This document shows, in pieces, positions 8,086 to 16,054 of a stretch of DNA of 44,207 bases (position 1 is its first letter; each line of letters opens with the position of its first letter). The position numbers were made by a program, and so were the translations under genes. Under the pieces are notes generated by a model. It did no database searches. It had not been told where the DNA came from and saw only the letters and a program-made list of their open reading frames with translations. The stretch comes from a virus. The stretch is taken from IMG/VR virus record IMGVR_UViG_3300006641_000049, positions 1-44,207 of that record. The stretch is one strand, 5' to 3'.

Positions 8086-9168
8086 TTAGCCCTTCATATC
8101 TTTGGCCAGCAAGGTCAACATATCTGCGAGAGAGTTGTCCGGAACCATACGGACCCATTCCTTGATAAAATCTTTCGACTTCTCAATGAGCGCGTCCTTT
8201 TCGACACCAACCTGTGCGGCAACCGACTCTGCAATCCCTTCGATTAACGATTTGCGTTTCGTGGCCGAGGTTTCATAGAATGCCTTCACCGTCAGTGGTG
8301 GGGCTTGCTGCGGCTTATTTGAACTAGCGTCCATACGAACAGTCGCGGGGACTGGGTCATTCCGCTTAATACGCTCGTTGACCACGCCAGCCATAGCCGG
8401 AATGCTGCCGCTATAGATATACGTGCCGTGATGCTTCACCACCATCCATGGTGCCAGCCACACGGACATACCCGCCGCACGAGCCTTCTGGCAGAACCAA
8501 TAATCTTCGCTCAGATAGCGACCGCGTTCGTTTTCAATTTCCGCTTGGAAATACATATAAATCTTACGGCTTCCATCAAACGCCGACGAACGATTATGGT
8601 CGGGCACATACCAATATTGCGGATAGGCTTCTGCGAATTTGGTGAACACGCTACGTTCAATCATCATGAATCCTGTGCCAATCTCTAACACTTCGGCAGG
8701 TTCATTCAGCTTGATTTCAGTGGTGCCGGGAACCGCGTTAAATACGAAGTCGCCAGCGAATTCACTCAGTTGCCCACGATTGTCATTGGGCACAAAGCCG
8801 TAGCGAACTGCGTCATATAAGTTTTCCCATGCGATGCACTTCTTGGGATATGGGCCACCAACAATCGGCTTGTTGAGCGCCAGTAACATCAGCACATCCA
8901 TCGGATTAAAATCGATGTCGCTGTCGATAAACATCATATGCGTATGGTTGCTACGCATAAATTCGTCTACCAAATAATTTCTTGCGCGGGTAATCAGCGA
9001 TTCGTTAAAAATGAAGGAGAACTGAATGGCGATGCCGTGGGCCTGACAGACACGCGATAAATCGAGCAGTGATTTTGTATAGGAGCCGAAGCATTGGCCA
9101 CCATACATGGGTGTTGCTACAAATAAACTATATTTCTGCAATTCACTGACGGGAACACTTAAATTCAT
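8086..9168 (-). CDS. GT-A-fold (family 2-like) glycosyltransferase
   Basis: 360 residues. The N-terminal YSLFVATPMYGG-F--SYTKSLLDL and the metal-binding FIDSDIDF (DxD-type) mark a nucleotide-sugar transferase. A later LSEDYWFCQKARAAG matches the ED base region of GT2 enzymes, and a final AxxVKHHGTYIY holds a His that may bind metal. The last 90 residues lack recognisable motifs. The acceptor (DNA, virion protein or host envelope) cannot be told. The start was taken at the second Met, after AGAGGT, with a TATACT element upstream. Confidence 0.82.
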   Translation of the reverse strand: MNLSVPVSELQKYSLFVATPMYGGQCFGSYTKSLLDLSRVCQAHGIAIQFSFIFNESLITRARNYLVDEFMRSNHTHMMFIDSDIDFNPMDVLMLLALNKPIVGGPYPKKCIAWENLYDAVRYGFVPNDNRGQLSEFAGDFVFNAVPGTTEIKLNEPAEVLEIGTGFMMIERSVFTKFAEAYPQYWYVPDHNRSSAFDGSRKIYMYFQAEIENERGRYLSEDYWFCQKARAAGMSVWLAPWMVVKHHGTYIYSGSIPAMAGVVNERIKRNDPVPATVRMDASSNKPQQAPPLTVKAFYETSATKRKSLIEGIAESVAAQVGVEKDALIEKSKDFIKEWVRMVPDNSLADMLTLLAKDMKG

Positions 9169-9205
9169 AATACCTCTCATGGAAATGAAATCAACTATGG
9201 TATAT

Positions 9206-9214
9206 AGTATACCA
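9206..9214 (-). promoter_or_regulatory. Extended -10 promoter for the glycosyltransferase operon
   Basis: TGGTATACT, an extended -10, with no convincing -35. The same TGGTATACT occurs before the HTH gene (10191) and near 13323. Confidence 0.45.
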
Positions 9215-9218
9215 AAGA

Positions 9219-9764
9219 TTATTTGTTTTTATCTTGGGTTTCTTTAGATTTTTCTGTTTTGGCGTGTTGTTTATGAAAACGTTCAAATGTATAATCTTTG
9301 CCTTTGAACTTTTCAAATAACGCGGGGAATTTCTCAAACGAGAATTGCCCGAATTCTTTCTTCACGCCTTTTCCGGGCCATTTGTCGTTCGTCATACCAA
9401 CAATAAACATCTTCGGTGTGCCTGATGGTTTATATATAAATGCGGGTTGGTTGTATTGCACACTTAAATGAAATAAGTGCTTGACAAAGGCGTCTGTTTC
9501 CTGTTCTTTCTTGGGTAAAATAAGGAATGCGAGATCCGGTAGTTCTTTTGTGTTGTCCTCATCTTTAGAGGCGATTTCATAGACACCGTGTATCATGACC
9601 GATGGTTGATGACTCTTTGCCAAATGCATTTTGAGCTTCTGGCTGTCTTCTTCGCTTGTGGTTGAAATGACGCCAAATGATGAGGTAGGATCAAATAATT
9701 CTTTGACGGAGTGAGATTTTTCTGTCAATGAATTAATAATATGTTCGTATAATTGTACAGGCAT
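9219..9764 (-). CDS. Unknown phage protein, faint DUF3293-like pattern
   Basis: 181 residues from the ATG that follows AAGGAA. The order FGVISTTSEEDSQKLKMHL, then VMIHGVYE, then LPDLAFLIL and LFHLSVQYNQPAFIY resembles the small DUF3293 fold, but this is a weak visual match. The C-terminus is Lys-rich (GKGVKKEFG, FEKFKGKDY, ending in DKNK) and may bind nucleic acid. A perfect TATAAATA late octamer lies 20 bp upstream, so late expression is likely. Confidence 0.7.
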   Translation of the reverse strand: MPVQLYEHIINSLTEKSHSVKELFDPTSSFGVISTTSEEDSQKLKMHLAKSHQPSVMIHGVYEIASKDEDNTKELPDLAFLILPKKEQETDAFVKHLFHLSVQYNQPAFIYKPSGTPKMFIVGMTNDKWPGKGVKKEFGQFSFEKFPALFEKFKGKDYTFERFHKQHAKTEKSKETQDKNK

Positions 9765-9783
9765 AGATATTCCTTTGTACAAT

Positions 9784-9791
9784 TATTTATA
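9784..9791 (-). promoter_or_regulatory. T4-type late promoter
   Basis: Exact TATAAATA, 19 bp before the ATG at 9764, with AAGGA between them. Confidence 0.65.
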
Positions 9792-9841
9792 CAACAGGAC
9801 GCCGACGAGTTGCCGAGTCGCCAGCGTCCCATTCACGCCGA

Positions 9842-10105
9842 TTAGCTAACGCGGAACAATGATGCGCCACCAACTTCGGCAGCGAACGAAATGATTTCGG
9901 TTGACGCGTCGCCGATAAAATACGTGTTGTTGGTGGTATCGCGAATGACCGGATACCCAGCAAGCCGAAGCTCACCGATCAGGCGGCGAACCGAAGGCTC
10001 TGGCGCGTTGATACGCTTCGCCAAGGTGCGAGTGGGAAGGCCGTAGTAGGCGCTATCGAGAACGTTGAGGAGTCGCTGCTTCTGAGTCTTCTTCTTTGTA
10101 GCCAT
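9842..10105 (-). CDS. Winged-helix/HTH DNA-binding protein
   Basis: 87 residues. Basic start (ATKKKTQKQRL), then a helix-turn-helix: LLNVLDSAYYGLPTRTLAKRI followed by APEPSVRRLIGELRLAGY as recognition helix, then a wing (PVIRDTTNNTYFIG). Likely a small transcription regulator. It has its own strong promoter and a leader of about 80 nt. The Shine-Dalgarno is weak. Confidence 0.78.
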   Translation of the reverse strand: MATKKKTQKQRLLNVLDSAYYGLPTRTLAKRINAPEPSVRRLIGELRLAGYPVIRDTTNNTYFIGDASTEIISFAAEVGGASLFRVS

Positions 10106-10190
10106 AATTAATGTTGTCTCACAAACGCCGAGAGTTTAAAACCATGAACATTTGCGGCGTATTCAAATGTGCATTTGCTAACGTGAAAAC

Positions 10191-10219
10191 AGTATACCAA
10201 GATCAGGGTTCGGTGTCAA
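10191..10219 (-). promoter_or_regulatory. Strong sigma70-like promoter for the HTH gene
   Basis: -35 TTGACA, 17-bp spacer, -10 TATACT with TGG extension. Confidence 0.75.
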
Positions 10220-10223
10220 CCAC

Positions 10224-10736
10224 TTATTTGTGGCCGGTTGAACCAAATCCACCAATACGTTCTGTGGTGAACCAGTTCTCATTATCCACGGTCTTGAACG
10301 AAAAGTCAACATCCGTGAATGGCTGATACATTTCGCCCTGACAGATACGCATTCCATGTTCCAGACGCACTGATACACGAGACGTATTAATGAGCATGAC
10401 AAATACTTCATGCCGATAATCTTCATCAACCACCCCAACAGCATTACCAAGAACGATACCGTTCTTTAATGCAAAACCAGACCGAGAAAATAGCCGAAGT
10501 GCGTAACCAGAAGGACATTTGATCGCCCAACCTGTTGGGATTAAATAGCGTTCGCGTGGTGCAAACATTAGACTCGGTTCTGTGAGTTCGCGAATAATTT
10601 GCTGGTTGGCCCCATTGTAGCTGGTCACCTTCGTGCCAACAGGCAGACAGGCGGAAATATCAAAGCAGGCTGATGCGGGAGTGCCGAAGGTCGGAAGAAT
10701 GGCGTGTTCAGATAATTGTCGAAGTTCGATGTTCAT
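10224..10736 (-). CDS. dut: dUTPase (trimeric Dut family)
   Basis: 170 residues; hydrolyses dUTP to dUMP and PPi, keeping uracil out of phage DNA. All five motifs are visible: I ASACFDISA, II LFSRSGFAL, III GVVDEDYRHEV, IV HGMRICQGEMY, V ERIGGFGSTG at the C-terminus. An insertion of about 20 residues lies after motif I. The start at 10736 follows AAGGTGA. Its promoter overlaps a 14-bp hairpin. Confidence 0.95.
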   Translation of the reverse strand: MNIELRQLSEHAILPTFGTPASACFDISACLPVGTKVTSYNGANQQIIRELTEPSLMFAPRERYLIPTGWAIKCPSGYALRLFSRSGFALKNGIVLGNAVGVVDEDYRHEVFVMLINTSRVSVRLEHGMRICQGEMYQPFTDVDFSFKTVDNENWFTTERIGGFGSTGHK

Positions 10737-10765
10737 AGTCACCTTTGTGAAAGAAAGAGATGACT

Positions 10766-10795
10766 AGTATACCCCATTGAGGTATTTGTTGTCTA
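10766..10795 (-). promoter_or_regulatory. dut promoter
   Basis: -35 TAGACA (10790-10795), 18-bp spacer, -10 TATACT (10766-10771). The spacer lies inside a hairpin arm. Confidence 0.55.
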
Positions 10796-10808
10796 TACCT
10801 CAATGGGG
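10772..10808 (-). terminator. Hairpin between the GP88-like gene and dut
   Basis: Perfect 14-bp arms (CCCCATTGAGGTAT and complement) with a 9-nt loop, 16 bp past the GP88-like stop. There is no U-tract on either side, so termination is uncertain; it shares sequence with the dut promoter spacer. Confidence 0.5.
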
Positions 10809-10824
10809 CGTATGTGGTCTGCTA

Positions 10825-12273
10825 TTAATGGAAGAGAAGGAACGTACCCTTCACATCTTTCCGGTGAGCGGAATCGTCGCCGTCGCCGGGGGCAACATAC
10901 ACATTGTATTTCGGTTCATTACCACTGGGGAGTTTCATCATTTCTGCATACGACACGAGCGTTTCGTCATTCGGAATGTGGAATTCCTTCGAAAGTCGTT
11001 CGCGGAACATGTCCTTTGACGCCTCATCTTTAAAGATGAATTTACCATTCGCGTCTTTAACACGCTTACCTTTCGGTGTGCGTGGGTACAAATCCTTAAA
11101 CAAATCATATGGTACAGTCACGGAATTCTTGCCATACTTCGAGAACAAATCTTTTCCGTACTTATCCATTAATTGCTTCACGCGAATCAGTTCTTGTGGT
11201 TTGGCACCAATGCTGAAGTTGGTGATGAAATTATCGGGTTTGTTAGAACCGACATGAACGCTACCCATTTTTGTATATGCATAGAAATTAATATCCGGAA
11301 ATTCTTTTGCAATATCATAGGCAATTTTTAAATATTCCGGGCTAAAAAAGTCGCCTGCGTCATGCCAACGAACATACACATTTTCGATGTTATTTTTGTT
11401 AGCGTATTTTTTTGCTTTTTCAATTTCTTTAATCGTCGCTTGTTTGAATTCTTGTGGATAATTAACCACAAAATTTAACACTTTCGATAATGCTAAACCA
11501 GCTTGCGGAACACGCACATAATTCCCCTTTAATGCATAGCATGTCAACGCGCATTCACCAGCGCCGGGGCAAGTATCTACGATGACAAATGGCTTTCCCG
11601 GTGCGTGTTCGTCAACAATTAGTCCCTTTAACGCAGGTAAACCAATGTTGTACATGATGTCAAATTTTCCGCCGCTATGCTCAATCTTTTGATTCCGACG
11701 TAAAATTTGACGAGGTTTCTCCATAATAGAGGCTCTCAGTCGTTCTGGATCATACTCAATATCACCTTTGTCTGGATTGACGAATTTGATGTTGGTGTCT
11801 TTGCCGGGTTCTGTTGCTTGAAAGGTTGATTTATGCACGGCTGGGGTTTTCATTTGCACCCGCGACCGGTCGCGCCATTGCTGATCCAACACATCCTTTT
11901 GTTTTTGTAATTCTTGGGCTTTTGTTGGATTTTTTTCTTTAATTTTTTCGATTTGTTTTTTCAGGGATTCCCGCTTTCGAACAAGCGTCGAAAGATCGGG
12001 GGTGGTACGACGGATCTCGGCGTTTTGTGCGAGTTCTGCGTCACTGACTCGTTGTGAATGAAAACCGGTTAATGGGCCAGAACCTTTTTCTGGGGATGAC
12101 GGACGGCGAAATGTTAATGGATAGTCTTCCTCGTCAAGTGGTTTGCCTGCTTTATAATTTGATTTGTCGGCCAAAAAATCATCAAGGCTCATAATTTCGA
12201 ACCCGTTGATTTTGTCTGTGCCGACCGATTCTTTAAGTCTGTGTAAAAATTTTGAGAATGACGAAATGGCCAT
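10825..12273 (-). CDS. GP88-domain protein
   Basis: 482 residues. An N-terminal 180-residue part is low-complexity and charged, with a coiled coil near residues 98-135. The C-terminal part has VDTCPGAGECALTCYALKGNY, the Cys pattern of 'Gene product 88' proteins of phages, followed by VRWHDAGDFFSPEYL and INFYAYTKM. Four Cys could bind an iron-sulfur cluster or zinc; no biochemical role is established to my knowledge. An exact TATAAATA late octamer lies upstream, and AAGGA precedes the ATG. Confidence 0.8.
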   Translation of the reverse strand: MAISSFSKFLHRLKESVGTDKINGFEIMSLDDFLADKSNYKAGKPLDEEDYPLTFRRPSSPEKGSGPLTGFHSQRVSDAELAQNAEIRRTTPDLSTLVRKRESLKKQIEKIKEKNPTKAQELQKQKDVLDQQWRDRSRVQMKTPAVHKSTFQATEPGKDTNIKFVNPDKGDIEYDPERLRASIMEKPRQILRRNQKIEHSGGKFDIMYNIGLPALKGLIVDEHAPGKPFVIVDTCPGAGECALTCYALKGNYVRVPQAGLALSKVLNFVVNYPQEFKQATIKEIEKAKKYANKNNIENVYVRWHDAGDFFSPEYLKIAYDIAKEFPDINFYAYTKMGSVHVGSNKPDNFITNFSIGAKPQELIRVKQLMDKYGKDLFSKYGKNSVTVPYDLFKDLYPRTPKGKRVKDANGKFIFKDEASKDMFRERLSKEFHIPNDETLVSYAEMMKLPSGNEPKYNVYVAPGDGDDSAHRKDVKGTFLLFH

Positions 12274-12320
12274 ACTTTAATCCTTAAAATAACGTAACCA
12301 TGTAACTGATTATCTCATTA

Positions 12321-12328
12321 TATTTATA
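12321..12328 (-). promoter_or_regulatory. T4-type late promoter for the GP88-like gene
   Basis: Exact TATAAATA, 47 bp before the ATG at 12273. Confidence 0.65.
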
Positions 12329-12348
12329 AGGAGAGAAAATTATATTGA

Positions 12349-12510
12349 TTATTGGAAGAGATGAATGATGACCATGGCAGAAAAAATGCCGCCGACGATT
12401 AATATGGTCAAACCACATAATGCTAACCCGTCCAGTAGACGTTGCATCCATTGTCGGCGGCGAATTCTTCGCACGATTCTGCGTTCAATTTCATCGAGGG
12501 TGTCTGACAT
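12349..12510 (-). CDS. Small membrane protein (53 aa)
   Basis: N-terminus amphipathic and strongly basic (RRIVRRIRRRQW), then one transmembrane helix (LALCGLTILIVGGIFSAMVI). Topology with the Arg patch in the cytoplasm is expected. It begins 14 bp after the preceding membrane-protein gene, with a weak GGTG ribosome site. Function unknown. Confidence 0.6.
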   Translation of the reverse strand: MSDTLDEIERRIVRRIRRRQWMQRLLDGLALCGLTILIVGGIFSAMVIIHLFQ

Positions 12511-12524
12511 GACACCAGTATTTA

Positions 12525-12752
12525 TTATTCGTCGTCGTCTGAAATTGCACTTGGTGCGACATATGCTTCAATATTTGTTTTAATTTCTTCGCAGGATTCC
12601 GCCCACATATCTTCGTCACTCATGGGCTTACCAAAAATCCGACGAATGCCTCGGTATGCGATACTTCCAATAATCACGGCAAAGAATGAAACTCCGCCCA
12701 TAATACCGCATAATGCAGCTAACGCTACAAGACCGTCAATAAATGCCGACAT
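12525..12752 (-). CDS. Small membrane protein (75 aa)
   Basis: One or two N-terminal hydrophobic helices (FIDGLVALAALCGIMGGVSF, then FAVIIGSIAY), a basic turn, and an acidic cytoplasmic tail. AGAGGA precedes the ATG. Same operon as the 118-aa gene that ends 1 bp before it. Role unknown. Confidence 0.75.
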   Translation of the reverse strand: MSAFIDGLVALAALCGIMGGVSFFAVIIGSIAYRGIRRIFGKPMSDEDMWAESCEEIKTNIEAYVAPSAISDDDE

Positions 12753-12753
12753 A

Positions 12754-13110
12754 CTAATTTTCCTCTCGAATAGATCGTTTTGATTGATAAGAACGGACGC
12801 TATCATGTTCATATTCTCGCCAACTTTGGGACAGACCAATATCTTCGCTCGTGACGGTTTCCTGCTGCGCGGCCACGTAGGTTGATTCAGACGATACAAA
12901 TGACGGTACGTATTCATACTGACTTGACGACACGGGAATTGAAATATTGTCCACGTGAATCATCGGCTGATTGGTCACCGGAGATGCGGTGTTCGCATGA
13001 ATTTTTGTGATAGTTCCACCTCGTGCCAAAAATTCTTCAATCGTTTCTTTATGAACGTATTTCGGGTCATCGACAAAAACGGGCTGTTTGAACCGTGGTT
13101 TTCTCATCAT
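12754..13110 (-). CDS. Unknown phage protein with IEEFLARGGTITK motif
   Basis: 118 residues. Residues 20-45 (ETIEEFLARGGTITKIH) match a short motif seen in many phage proteins without known role. The rest is Ser/Thr/Tyr-rich and probably disordered. The ATG overlaps the upstream stop (ATGA), and AAGGA is at good distance. Confidence 0.72.
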   Translation of the reverse strand: MMRKPRFKQPVFVDDPKYVHKETIEEFLARGGTITKIHANTASPVTNQPMIHVDNISIPVSSSQYEYVPSFVSSESTYVAAQQETVTSEDIGLSQSWREYEHDSVRSYQSKRSIREEN

Positions 13111-13301
13111 GCGCGTTCCTTCCACGGTTCCAGCCGAACATCGCCGCCAAACGCAGTGTCTACCGTGAAATACAGTGTTTCGTCGCCGCCATCTGTCGGT
13201 TGAATGGAAAACTTGGGCAATCCACCATTATCCAACACCCGCACGGCATACGTCGTATTATTACGAGTCAATCCATTCCTAAATAATTCAGTCAATGTCA
13301 T
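13107..13301 (-). CDS. Unknown 64-residue protein
   Basis: Predicted compact beta-rich protein (TYAVRVLDNGG, ETLYFTVDTAFGGDVRLEPW). ATGAGGAG upstream gives a strong ribosome site. First gene of a four-gene minus-strand run ending in two membrane proteins. Not recognised. Confidence 0.75.
   Translation of the reverse strand: MTLTELFRNGLTRNNTTYAVRVLDNGGLPKFSIQPTDGGDETLYFTVDTAFGGDVRLEPWKERA
13279..13285 (+). promoter_or_regulatory. Late promoter-like element for the ArdC-like gene
   Basis: CTAAATA, 62 bp before the ATG at 13348, on the plus strand inside the divergent 64-aa gene. Confidence 0.45.
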
Positions 13302-13322
13302 AAAATGCTCCTCATGGGAAGC

Positions 13323-13328
13323 AGTATA
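13323..13328 (-). promoter_or_regulatory. -10 element for the 13301 operon
   Basis: TGGTATACT with no clear -35, 21 bp before the ATG. Confidence 0.4.
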
Positions 13329-13347
13329 CCATGAGAAAGGAAACGAT

Positions 13348-14643
13348 ATGTCAGATTTTTTACGTATTACAAAAAAACTTCTTGCTGAAATGCATCAACG
13401 ACAAACTCGTCGCGAAAAACTTCGGAATATTCGCACGACGGTCGAACAAGGTCGTTTATTACCAGAAAATCTGATCGTGAAGCGAGATACGGCGAACAAT
13501 CGATTGGTGGTGCAATCCGATAAGGATACACCAAACGCTCGGGCCAAAGAAACTATTGCGTTATCAAAAGAATTTCGAAAGATTGGTTTAGACTTTGATC
13601 GTTCGTTGGGTATGTGGGTGGGTGATATTAACAAATTTGATGTGATTAAACAATTCATCACTCAACATAACGCCAAGACTCCTTCAGCCGATCCTACGGC
13701 TAAAGCCTTAGATACATTAGAAGACCTTGAAGATTTTATTCAAGATGCTGACGTACCCAGCACAGACAAAACAACAATACTCGATAAGTTGGATGCCTAC
13801 ATTGACGAGTTAGCCAATGCCACTGATCAAGCGGCCATGGATCAGGCTATTACCAAATATTTGGATTTCTATAAAAAATTCTATAAGTATAGTTGGACAA
13901 ATTCGTGGTTAATTTTCTTGCAACGTCCAGATGCAAAACAAGTTGCTGGTTTTAATAAATGGAAAACCATGCATCGCGTTGTTAAGAAGGGTGCAAAGGC
14001 CATTTGGATTATTGCGCCAATCGTCACAAAAGCCAAAGGCAAAGATGCAACTAGTGATGATTATAGTGACGTAGATGACGCAATTAAGAATAAAACACAG
14101 ATTCGTGGGTTCCGCCCTGTTCCCGTCTTTGATATTGCAGACACGGAAGCAACCAGCGCAAAGGGTGAAATTCCAGACGAGCCGAAGTGGTTCAGCGATA
14201 ACACGCCAGACGAAGTAGCCGCACAACTGACCGAACGTCTCAAAGAATTTGCGCAATTGAATAATATTACCATTACAAAAGAAGCGTCTCGTGGTGGTGA
14301 AAAAGGCTTCAGTGCCGGTGGCCATATCAATCTCTCGTCAGATGTACAGGGTGTTGGTGAGGCTAGCACACTTGTGCATGAAATCGCGCATGAATTGCTC
14401 CACTGGAAAAAGTCCTCGATTTTCCATATTGATGACGAAGAATCAAATACTCGTGCAATGAAGGAATTGCAAGCTGAATCCGTGGCGTATGCGGTCATGA
14501 AATATTATGAGTTTGATGTCAAGCATCAGCCTACATATCTCGCCCTGTGGAAAGCCAATAAGGATTTGATCAAGAAGAATCTGAATATTATTACGAAGTG
14601 CGCCCGTTATATTATTGACGGGGTGGACAGCCTCAAATCGTAA
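13348..14643 (+). CDS. ArdC-like antirestriction protein with zincin metallopeptidase domain
   Basis: 431 residues from the ATG after AAAGGA. The N-terminal 100 residues are basic with an unusual DKDTPNARAKETIALSKEF stretch. The middle has the ArdC-N pattern: a helix with KFYKYSWTNSWLIFLQRPDA, VAGFNKWKTMHR, VKKGAKAIWIIAPI, then RGFRPVPVFDIADTE. The C-terminus has a zinc-protease site LVHEIAHELLHW with a downstream Glu helix (ELQAESVAYAVM). ArdC proteins of plasmids and phages bind ssDNA and protect incoming DNA from restriction. One of three plus-strand genes in the window. Converges 1 bp from the 14645 gene. Confidence 0.82.
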   Translation: MSDFLRITKKLLAEMHQRQTRREKLRNIRTTVEQGRLLPENLIVKRDTANNRLVVQSDKDTPNARAKETIALSKEFRKIGLDFDRSLGMWVGDINKFDVIKQFITQHNAKTPSADPTAKALDTLEDLEDFIQDADVPSTDKTTILDKLDAYIDELANATDQAAMDQAITKYLDFYKKFYKYSWTNSWLIFLQRPDAKQVAGFNKWKTMHRVVKKGAKAIWIIAPIVTKAKGKDATSDDYSDVDDAIKNKTQIRGFRPVPVFDIADTEATSAKGEIPDEPKWFSDNTPDEVAAQLTERLKEFAQLNNITITKEASRGGEKGFSAGGHINLSSDVQGVGEASTLVHEIAHELLHWKKSSIFHIDDEESNTRAMKELQAESVAYAVMKYYEFDVKHQPTYLALWKANKDLIKKNLNIITKCARYIIDGVDSLKS

Positions 14644-14644
14644 T

Positions 14645-15361
14645 CTAGGCGCGGTGTTTGAAATACTGCACTTGACGTTCTCGGCGCATGGCTCCTGCTT
14701 TTGTAGGATATGTGCCGAGATTCTTTCCCGTCTTTTTGGATACCAACCGATACTTCGACCCGACCTTCACAATACGTTCACACAACTCATCCATGATCGA
14801 TTCGGCCATGGTCCGTTTTTTCTTAGGCGTGGGTTTTTGCGGCGGCACATCTTTAATAATGACATCGCCTTCGTTACTCACGATGGCGAATGTTGTAAAC
14901 ATCGGCAGTTCACTCATGCGGCGAAGCCGGTCGTTAAAATCTGCTGGAACATTCCGTCCGTATTTCTTTAAATCAACCGGATTCACGGAATTGCGGGCAT
15001 ACGCTACCATAACCACTAATTTTCGTGGATTATAAAAAAACAATAGCGGGGTATAGGTAAACGACGACGAAAATTCAGGTAGTTTCTCACGAACAACACG
15101 AGCGACGGTTTCATGGGGTGCGCCGTCTCTATTCCAAATAAACACATGGTCGTTCCACAGCAATCCCCCTACGGTGTAAAAGGTATCACCAAACATCGTA
15201 CGATAGGAGGTATTCTTTTTCAATGACGCAGGAATTTGTTCGGGCGGAAGCTGCTTGAGAAGAATGCGGTCCCATTCATCCTGCGACGGATCAATATACA
15301 CATCCGTGGAATGTTCTTTATCAACGGACGCTAATCCGACTCGTTTTTCAATGATGTGCAT
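14645..15361 (-). CDS. Unknown phage protein with C-terminal YPTKAGAMRRE motif
   Basis: 238 residues. The C-terminal SKKTGKNLGTYPTKAGAMRR resembles a short motif that ends many phage structural or assembly-associated proteins. The N-terminal 160 residues are mixed alpha/beta and unrecognised. No Shine-Dalgarno: a GATAAATA late-type octamer lies exactly 6 bp before the ATG, suggesting a leaderless late transcript. Confidence 0.75.
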   Translation of the reverse strand: MHIIEKRVGLASVDKEHSTDVYIDPSQDEWDRILLKQLPPEQIPASLKKNTSYRTMFGDTFYTVGGLLWNDHVFIWNRDGAPHETVARVVREKLPEFSSSFTYTPLLFFYNPRKLVVMVAYARNSVNPVDLKKYGRNVPADFNDRLRRMSELPMFTTFAIVSNEGDVIIKDVPPQKPTPKKKRTMAESIMDELCERIVKVGSKYRLVSKKTGKNLGTYPTKAGAMRRERQVQYFKHRA

Positions 15362-15367
15362 ACGATA

Positions 15368-15375
15368 TATTTATC
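15368..15375 (-). promoter_or_regulatory. Late promoter-like element placed for a leaderless mRNA
   Basis: GATAAATA (7 of 8 to TATAAATA), 6 bp from the ATG at 15361. Confidence 0.5.
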
Positions 15376-15399
15376 TGGACGAAGACGCCAGTCTTGCAT

Positions 15400-15406
15400 C
15401 TAAATA
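15400..15406 (+). promoter_or_regulatory. Late promoter-like element for the matrixin gene
   Basis: CTAAATA, 29 bp before the ATG at 15436. Confidence 0.5.
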
Positions 15407-15435
15407 TTAATAATCATAAACACAGAGGAAGTATT

Positions 15436-16035
15436 ATGCGTTTGCTGTACCGCCGCGTGGGAGCGGCGTTGCTCAGTAGTTGGGTGTGCGTCTCATCTGT
15501 CTCTGCGGCACCCGTGTGTGTATCCCCGCCTATCGTTGCACATCATATTGCTCCGCATACGACCGTCACCTATTTTCATTATACCTATGGAGCGGCAACC
15601 CAACCCACTCCGACGATGATGACGTGTGTCAATCGAGCCTTTGCCGCATGGACCGTTGCCTTAGCTCCTGCGGGCATTACGTTTCGCGAAACCGCCCTGC
15701 GTGATCATGCCATGCTGGTCGTGATTCCTACGGTCTTACCGGCGTCCGTTGCCGGGGCTGTGACGGCGTTGTCCCTTCGACCCGACGCGTCAGTATACCG
15801 TGCGGCGATTGCGATTACCACAGACACGACAGTGGCCTCAAGTTGTGACGCCTACACCAAAATTGCGTTGCATGAAATTGGACATGTGTTAGGGTTAGGC
15901 CACGCGACCACGTCACAACCTTCAGTCATGCACATGATGGCGACTCCGAATGATATCACACATCAACTTCCCGTGTCACCCTCCGTCTGCGACCAACAAC
16001 ACGCCTTGACATCGTCCACAACTGTGCTACACTAG
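15436..16035 (+). CDS. Secreted matrixin-like zinc metalloprotease
   Basis: 199 residues. Signal peptide: basic MRLLYRR, hydrophobic VGAALLSSWVCVSSV, probable cleavage after SAA or SAAP. The mature part carries the metzincin site ALHEIGHVLGLGH (HExxHxxGxxH) and a Met-turn SVMHMMAT about 14 residues on, as in matrixins (M10A). The mature part has four Cys (VCVSP, MTCVN, SSCDAY, VCDQQ) that could form disulfides, fitting periplasmic or virion-external location. There is no propeptide Cys switch. AGAGGA precedes the ATG. It may cut envelope proteins during lysis or entry; the target is unknown. Confidence 0.85.
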   Translation: MRLLYRRVGAALLSSWVCVSSVSAAPVCVSPPIVAHHIAPHTTVTYFHYTYGAATQPTPTMMTCVNRAFAAWTVALAPAGITFRETALRDHAMLVVIPTVLPASVAGAVTALSLRPDASVYRAAIAITTDTTVASSCDAYTKIALHEIGHVLGLGHATTSQPSVMHMMATPNDITHQLPVSPSVCDQQHALTSSTTVLH

Positions 16036-16054
16036 TGGCCAAGGAGATACGGAT

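Noticed and set aside
10111-10326. 71-codon plus-strand ORF over the HTH promoter
   Set aside because: Antisense to dut and promoter region; no ribosome site.
13204-13347. Upstream extension of the ArdC-like gene
   Set aside because: Antisense to the 64-aa gene; the ATG at 13348 has a strong AAAGGA site.
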